Shown: piece by piece, positions 60,920 through 64,000 of the stretch
Numbering within the stretch: position 1 is the first letter of the stretch
Layout of the letters: every line of letters begins with the position of its first letter
Source: JAWXCM01 sp034408745
Lineage (GTDB): Bacteria > Acidobacteriota > Terriglobia > Bryobacterales > Bryobacteraceae
Length of the DNA stretch: 64,000 nt
Assembly: GCA_034408745.1 (NCBI GenBank)
Contig: JAWXCM010000400.1
Coordinates: forward strand, 1-64,000
Direction of reading: 5' to 3'
Translations under genes and position numbers: made by a program
The notes under the pieces: generated by a model
The model's input: the letters and a program-made list of their open reading frames with translations, nothing else
What the model was told of the DNA's origin: nothing
The model's database searches: none

Positions 60920-62035
60920 CGACATGGAAACCATCATCGTGGCGTTGTTCATCGCTTCCGCCGTGCTGAACACGCGACCCCGCATCGAATCCGGTGTGTG
61001 CGTCAGCAGCATGGTTCGGTTCTGCACATTGTTGGCGCCCATCGCCATCCGCGACAGCGCAATAAAGCAGATCCCGCCCAGCAGCCCCGTCTGGCTGAAC
61101 GCGATGTACGACAGCCCGTGGATCAGGAAGTTGATCCAGACCGCGTGCAGATACTGGTGGTAATTCAGCCGTCGGCCCAGCTGGTGCCCGATCACGCCGC
61201 CCAGCACCAGGCCCACGCCCGCGAATCCCCAGATCAGTCCGATGCCCTCAGCCCCGCGGTTGTACACCGCCTTGCCGAACAGCGTGAACAGGATCTGCGC
61301 CGCACCGCCGCCCGTCGACCACCCCACGCCCGCCAGCAGGATCGCCAAAATCAGCGGAGTCCGACGGATGTAGGAAAGGCTCTCCGCGAAATCGCCAAAG
61401 AACCGGCCACGCTGCGAAGCATGCGCCTCAATCTCTGACCGCTCCGCGTAAAACCCGCGCGGACTCTGCAGTTTCCAGACAGCAAACGCGCTAAAAACGA
61501 AGCTCAGGCTGTTCGCCACAAACGCCCACTCGTACCCGAACTGCGCTGTACTCAGCCCCCCGAGCATCGTGCCGAACGTCAGCGTGAGCCACCCTGTAGT
61601 CTGCGTGACAGCGTTTGCCGTGTGCAGTTCCTCAGGCGCAGTGATTCGAGGCAGCACCGCGGACCGTCCGCTGCTGAAGAACGGCGAGGCGAACACCAGC
61701 AGCGCGCTCAGCAAATACAACATCCAGTCCTGCCGGTGAGTCAGCACCAAAACGAACAGCAGCGCCACCACCGCCCGCACCACGTCGCTCCAGAACATGA
61801 TCTTGCGACGGTCCATGCGGTCCAGCAACACGCCCGCGACAGGAGCCGCCAGAATCGGTGGCAGTGTGCGCGAGATCATAATCCCGCCCACAACCGCGCC
61901 CGATCCCGTAAGGTCGTACGCCAGACTCAGAACCGCAATGGTGTTGAAGTGGTCCCCGATCTCGCTCACAACCTGACCGCTCCACAGATAGCGGTAATTC
62001 CGGTTGCGCCGGACAAGGGACCAGAAAGACGTCAC
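60743..62035 (-). CDS. MFS exporter (MFS_3/enterobactin-exporter-like)
   Basis: The 430-residue protein has about twelve membrane segments and the MFS loop motif GVLLDRMDRRKIMFWSD. Further blocks are RSAVLPRITAPEELHTANAV and TPDSMRGRVFSTAEAMNNAT, typical of the EntS-like MFS_3 group of small-molecule exporters. The GTG start overlaps the accC stop (GTGA), placing it at the end of the accBC transcript. Its stop codon lies inside the element's target duplication. Before the rearrangement it converged on the thioesterase fusion gene, so a link to export of that locus's product is possible. Confidence 0.9.
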   Translation of the reverse strand: MTSFWSLVRRNRNYRYLWSGQVVSEIGDHFNTIAVLSLAYDLTGSGAVVGGIMISRTLPPILAAPVAGVLLDRMDRRKIMFWSDVVRAVVALLFVLVLTHRQDWMLYLLSALLVFASPFFSSGRSAVLPRITAPEELHTANAVTQTTGWLTLTFGTMLGGLSTAQFGYEWAFVANSLSFVFSAFAVWKLQSPRGFYAERSEIEAHASQRGRFFGDFAESLSYIRRTPLILAILLAGVGWSTGGGAAQILFTLFGKAVYNRGAEGIGLIWGFAGVGLVLGGVIGHQLGRRLNYHQYLHAVWINFLIHGLSYIAFSQTGLLGGICFIALSRMAMGANNVQNRTMLLTHTPDSMRGRVFSTAEAMNNATMMVSMSVASIAAIHYGPRDIGFVAGLFSTATALPWAWATFVKKLPEPRREVVPEGDEELGLGAT

Positions 62036-63390
62036 GACGCCGATTGCTTCTTGCTGAAGTACCGGTCCAGAAAGTGCGTGTTCAGATTGCCAGCCACAAA
62101 CTCCGGATCGGCCAAAATGCGCTGGTGCAGCGGAATGCTGGTGTGGATGCCTTCCACCACGAACATGTTGAGTGCCCGCCGCATGCGCGCAATCGCCTCA
62201 TCGCGAGTCTCACCGTACACAATCAGCTTCGCCACCAGCGAGTCGTAATACGGAGGAATGATCGCGTCCGTATAAGCCGCCGTGTCCACCCGGACGCCGA
62301 TCCCACCAGGCAGGTTCAACCCTGTGATCTTGCCCGGCGAAGGCACGAACGTCTCCGGATGCTCGGCGTTAATGCGGCACTCGATCGCGTGCCCGCGGAA
62401 CTGAACCGGGCCGCCGATAATCTCGGGCAGGGAAGCCCCCATCGAGATCAGAATCTGCGACTTCACAATGTCGATCCCGGTGATCGCTTCGGTAACCGGA
62501 TGCTCCACCTGCACACGGGCATTCACTTCGATGAAGTGGAGCGCCCCGGTGTCATCCATCAGGAACTCGACTGTCCCCGCGTTGGTATAGCCGACCGCCT
62601 TCATCGCCACAGCCAGCCGGTCCATCAGTTGCCTGCGCAGCTCCGGAGTCAACGCCGGCGACGGCGCTTCTTCAACCAACTTCTGATGCCGCCGCTGAAT
62701 CGAGCACTCGCGCTCACCCAGAATCTCGACGTTGCCATGCTGATCGGCCAGAACCTGGAACTCGATATGCCGCGGCGCCATGATGAACTTCTCTATGTAC
62801 ACCTCGGCGCAGGAGAACGCCGCGCCCGCCTCGTGCTGCGCCTGCAGCAGATTCGCGTCAAGCTCGGTTTCATCGTGGACCACGCGCATGCCGCGCCCGC
62901 CACCACCCGCCACAGCCTTGATGATGACCGGATACCCGATCTCGGCGGCGATCCCGTGAGCCTCTCCCGCCGTCCGGACGATCCCTTCCGATCCCGGCAG
63001 GATGGGAATACCAGCCTTCTTCATCAGCGCGCGAGCGCGCTGCTTCAGACCCATGTCGCGGATCACCTCCGGCGTCGGTCCAATGAACGTGATGCCCGAC
63101 TGCTCGCAAACTTCGGCGAACTCGGCATTCTCGCTCAGGAACCCGTACCCCGGGTGGATCGCGTCGACGTTGGTGATCTCTGCCGCGCTGATCACGGAAG
63201 CAATGTCCAGATAGCTGCGCGAACTCCGCGCCGGACCAATGCAAACCGCTTCGTCGGCGAACCGAACATGGAGACCGTTCCGGTCGGCCTCTGAGTACAC
63301 CGCCACGGTGCGAATGCCAAGGTCGCGGCACGCGCAAATCACCCGCAGTGCGATCTCACCGCGATTGGCGATAAGGATCTTGCTGAACAT
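62032..63390 (-). CDS. accC: Acetyl-CoA carboxylase biotin carboxylase subunit
   Basis: It carboxylates biotin on AccB using ATP and bicarbonate, the first step of fatty acid synthesis. The 452-residue ATP-grasp enzyme shows MFSKILIANRGEIALRVI, HPGYGFLSENAEFAEVC, VKAVAGGGGRGMR-like IIKAVAGGGGRGMRVV, GERECSIQRRHQKLVEEAPS and FIEVNARVQVEHPVTE. The ATG at 63390 starts four bases after the accB stop; the upstream extension of the frame is not part of the protein. Confidence 0.96.
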   Translation of the reverse strand: MFSKILIANRGEIALRVICACRDLGIRTVAVYSEADRNGLHVRFADEAVCIGPARSSRSYLDIASVISAAEITNVDAIHPGYGFLSENAEFAEVCEQSGITFIGPTPEVIRDMGLKQRARALMKKAGIPILPGSEGIVRTAGEAHGIAAEIGYPVIIKAVAGGGGRGMRVVHDETELDANLLQAQHEAGAAFSCAEVYIEKFIMAPRHIEFQVLADQHGNVEILGERECSIQRRHQKLVEEAPSPALTPELRRQLMDRLAVAMKAVGYTNAGTVEFLMDDTGALHFIEVNARVQVEHPVTEAITGIDIVKSQILISMGASLPEIIGGPVQFRGHAIECRINAEHPETFVPSPGKITGLNLPGGIGVRVDTAAYTDAIIPPYYDSLVAKLIVYGETRDEAIARMRRALNMFVVEGIHTSIPLHQRILADPEFVAGNLNTHFLDRYFSKKQSAS

Positions 63391-63394
63391 CGGG

Positions 63395-63883
63395 CTATGC
63401 CGGCTGAATCGCAAACAGCGATTCGCCATATTCTACCGGCTTGCCGTTGTCCACCAGTCGGCTGAGAATCACGCCAGAGATTTCAGATTCGATCTCGTTC
63501 ATCAGCTTCATCGATTCGATAATGCACAATACCTGACCCGCCGACACCCGGTCCCCAATCTTCACAAAGGGAGCCGAGCCCGCTGACGCCGATTCATAGA
63601 ACGTGCCCACAATCGGCGACTTCACATACGCGGAGGTCTCGTTAGGAACCGCAGCCCCAGTCGCGGGCGCGAATCCCTGGCCCGCCGGCGCACCGGCCGA
63701 AAACGGCGTGCCCGGCGCCGCCGCGACTGTCATCTGCGCGGGCGGCATGATAATTTCCTGCGACACAGGAGCCGCGTTGGATCGGCGAATGCGAACTCGG
63801 TTGTCTCCACGCGCCACCTCCAACTCGGCGATGCCGCTTTCGTTCACAACCTGGATCAGCTCTTTGATTTCTTCAATGGTCAT
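63395..63883 (-). CDS. accB: Acetyl-CoA carboxylase biotin carboxyl carrier protein
   Basis: The 162-residue protein has an N-terminal helical domain (IEEIKELIQVVNESGIAELE), a flexible Ala/Pro/Gly linker and a C-terminal biotinyl domain with YVKSPIVGTFYESAS and the biotin site VLCIIESMKLMNEIESE (Met-Lys-Leu instead of the usual Met-Lys-Met). First of accB-accC-MFS. Confidence 0.95.
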   Translation of the reverse strand: MTIEEIKELIQVVNESGIAELEVARGDNRVRIRRSNAAPVSQEIIMPPAQMTVAAAPGTPFSAGAPAGQGFAPATGAAVPNETSAYVKSPIVGTFYESASAGSAPFVKIGDRVSAGQVLCIIESMKLMNEIESEISGVILSRLVDNGKPVEYGESLFAIQPA

Positions 63884-63895
63884 AATGACTGAGGT

Positions 63896-64000
63896 TCAGA
63901 CGACCACTAATTCCTTCGGCGTAGGAGTCAGGATCTCACATCCGTGGTCTGTGACAAGCACAGTGTCTTCAATGCGAACTCCACCGAAACCTTCCACATA
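63896..64000 (-). CDS. M24-family aminopeptidase, C-terminal end (cut by window edge)
   Basis: The last 34 residues are inside the window and read VEGFGGVRIEDTVLVTDHGC followed by EILTPTPKEL. 'GVRIED...VT..G.E.LT..PK.L' is the typical C-terminus of Xaa-Pro aminopeptidase/dipeptidase proteins (PepP/PepQ), including a metal-binding Glu. Such a gene commonly precedes accB-accC. It ends 12 bp before the accB start. Confidence 0.8.
   Translation of the reverse strand, partial: YVEGFGGVRIEDTVLVTDHGCEILTPTPKELVVV

Overview
The window is GC-rich, densely coded bacterial DNA. It most likely comes from an acidobacterium of the Solibacter/Bryobacter lineage. The evidence is a C-terminal Solibacter-type paralogous domain (TIGR03437-like) on a beta-propeller protein at 26566-29478, Tat-signal sulfatases next to a DUF1080 protein and a PQQ/cytochrome c enzyme, and a single-anchor succinate dehydrogenase. 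Taxonomy is inferred from gene content only. No rRNA, tRNA or CRISPR array was seen.

Layout. 1-5.1 kb (minus): tgt, yajC, secD, secF and a TonB-like protein, with an HPt protein upstream. 5.1-5.8 kb: mostly non-coding, with a DUF4112-like scrap. 5.8-9.2 kb (minus): sdhCAB. 9.3-12.6 kb (plus): rpiB, two small membrane proteins, a sulfatase and a DUF1080 protein. 13.2-18.05 kb: a winged-helix regulator divergent from an ABC/HlyD/TolC export operon; the two appear to share a palindromic -35 element. 18.06-20.9 kb: a decay zone with a broken diheme cytochrome, an IS630 remnant and a frameshifted exported protein around one intact aldo/keto reductase. 20.9-25.3 kb (minus): oxidoreductase, sulfatase and PQQ-cytochrome operon. 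25.5-29.5 kb: threonine aldolase and the large beta-propeller protein. 29.6-42.0 kb (plus): DUF192 protein, TPR protein, and a Tad/Flp pilus locus (flp, cpaB, cpaC, three TadE/G-type genes, cpaE, cpaF, tadB, tadC) with an unrelated membrane protein inside it. 42.1-51.7 kb: rsgA, tyrS, two MacB-like permeases, folP with a long RG-rich tail, a damaged NadD-like gene, an ECF sigma factor with a membrane partner, and a tetraheme cytochrome. 51.8-56.9 kb: a two-gene locus of giant fusion proteins (FkbH-carrier protein, then GT4-GT4-thioesterase). 57.1-60.7 kb: a passenger-bearing IS1595-type element. 60.7-64 kb (minus): accB, accC, an MFS exporter and the end of an M24 peptidase.

The most unusual system is the FkbH-ACP / GT-GT-TE pair. 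By family knowledge FkbH proteins load a glyceryl unit from a glycolytic intermediate onto a carrier protein. Here the carrier is fused to the FkbH part, and two glycosyltransferases and a release-type thioesterase are fused in the next, overlapping gene, with no ketosynthase, adenylation or condensation domain in sight. This suggests a compact route for making or transferring a glyceryl-modified glycan or glycoside. The DNA just downstream has been rearranged: a roughly 230-bp duplication of the thioesterase/MFS gene junction, then insertion of a 3.65-kb element with 28-bp imperfect terminal inverted repeats and an 8-bp target duplication (CTAAGTAG). Its transposase reading frame is a chimera with an unrelated glycine-zipper protein, and several of its passenger genes are broken.
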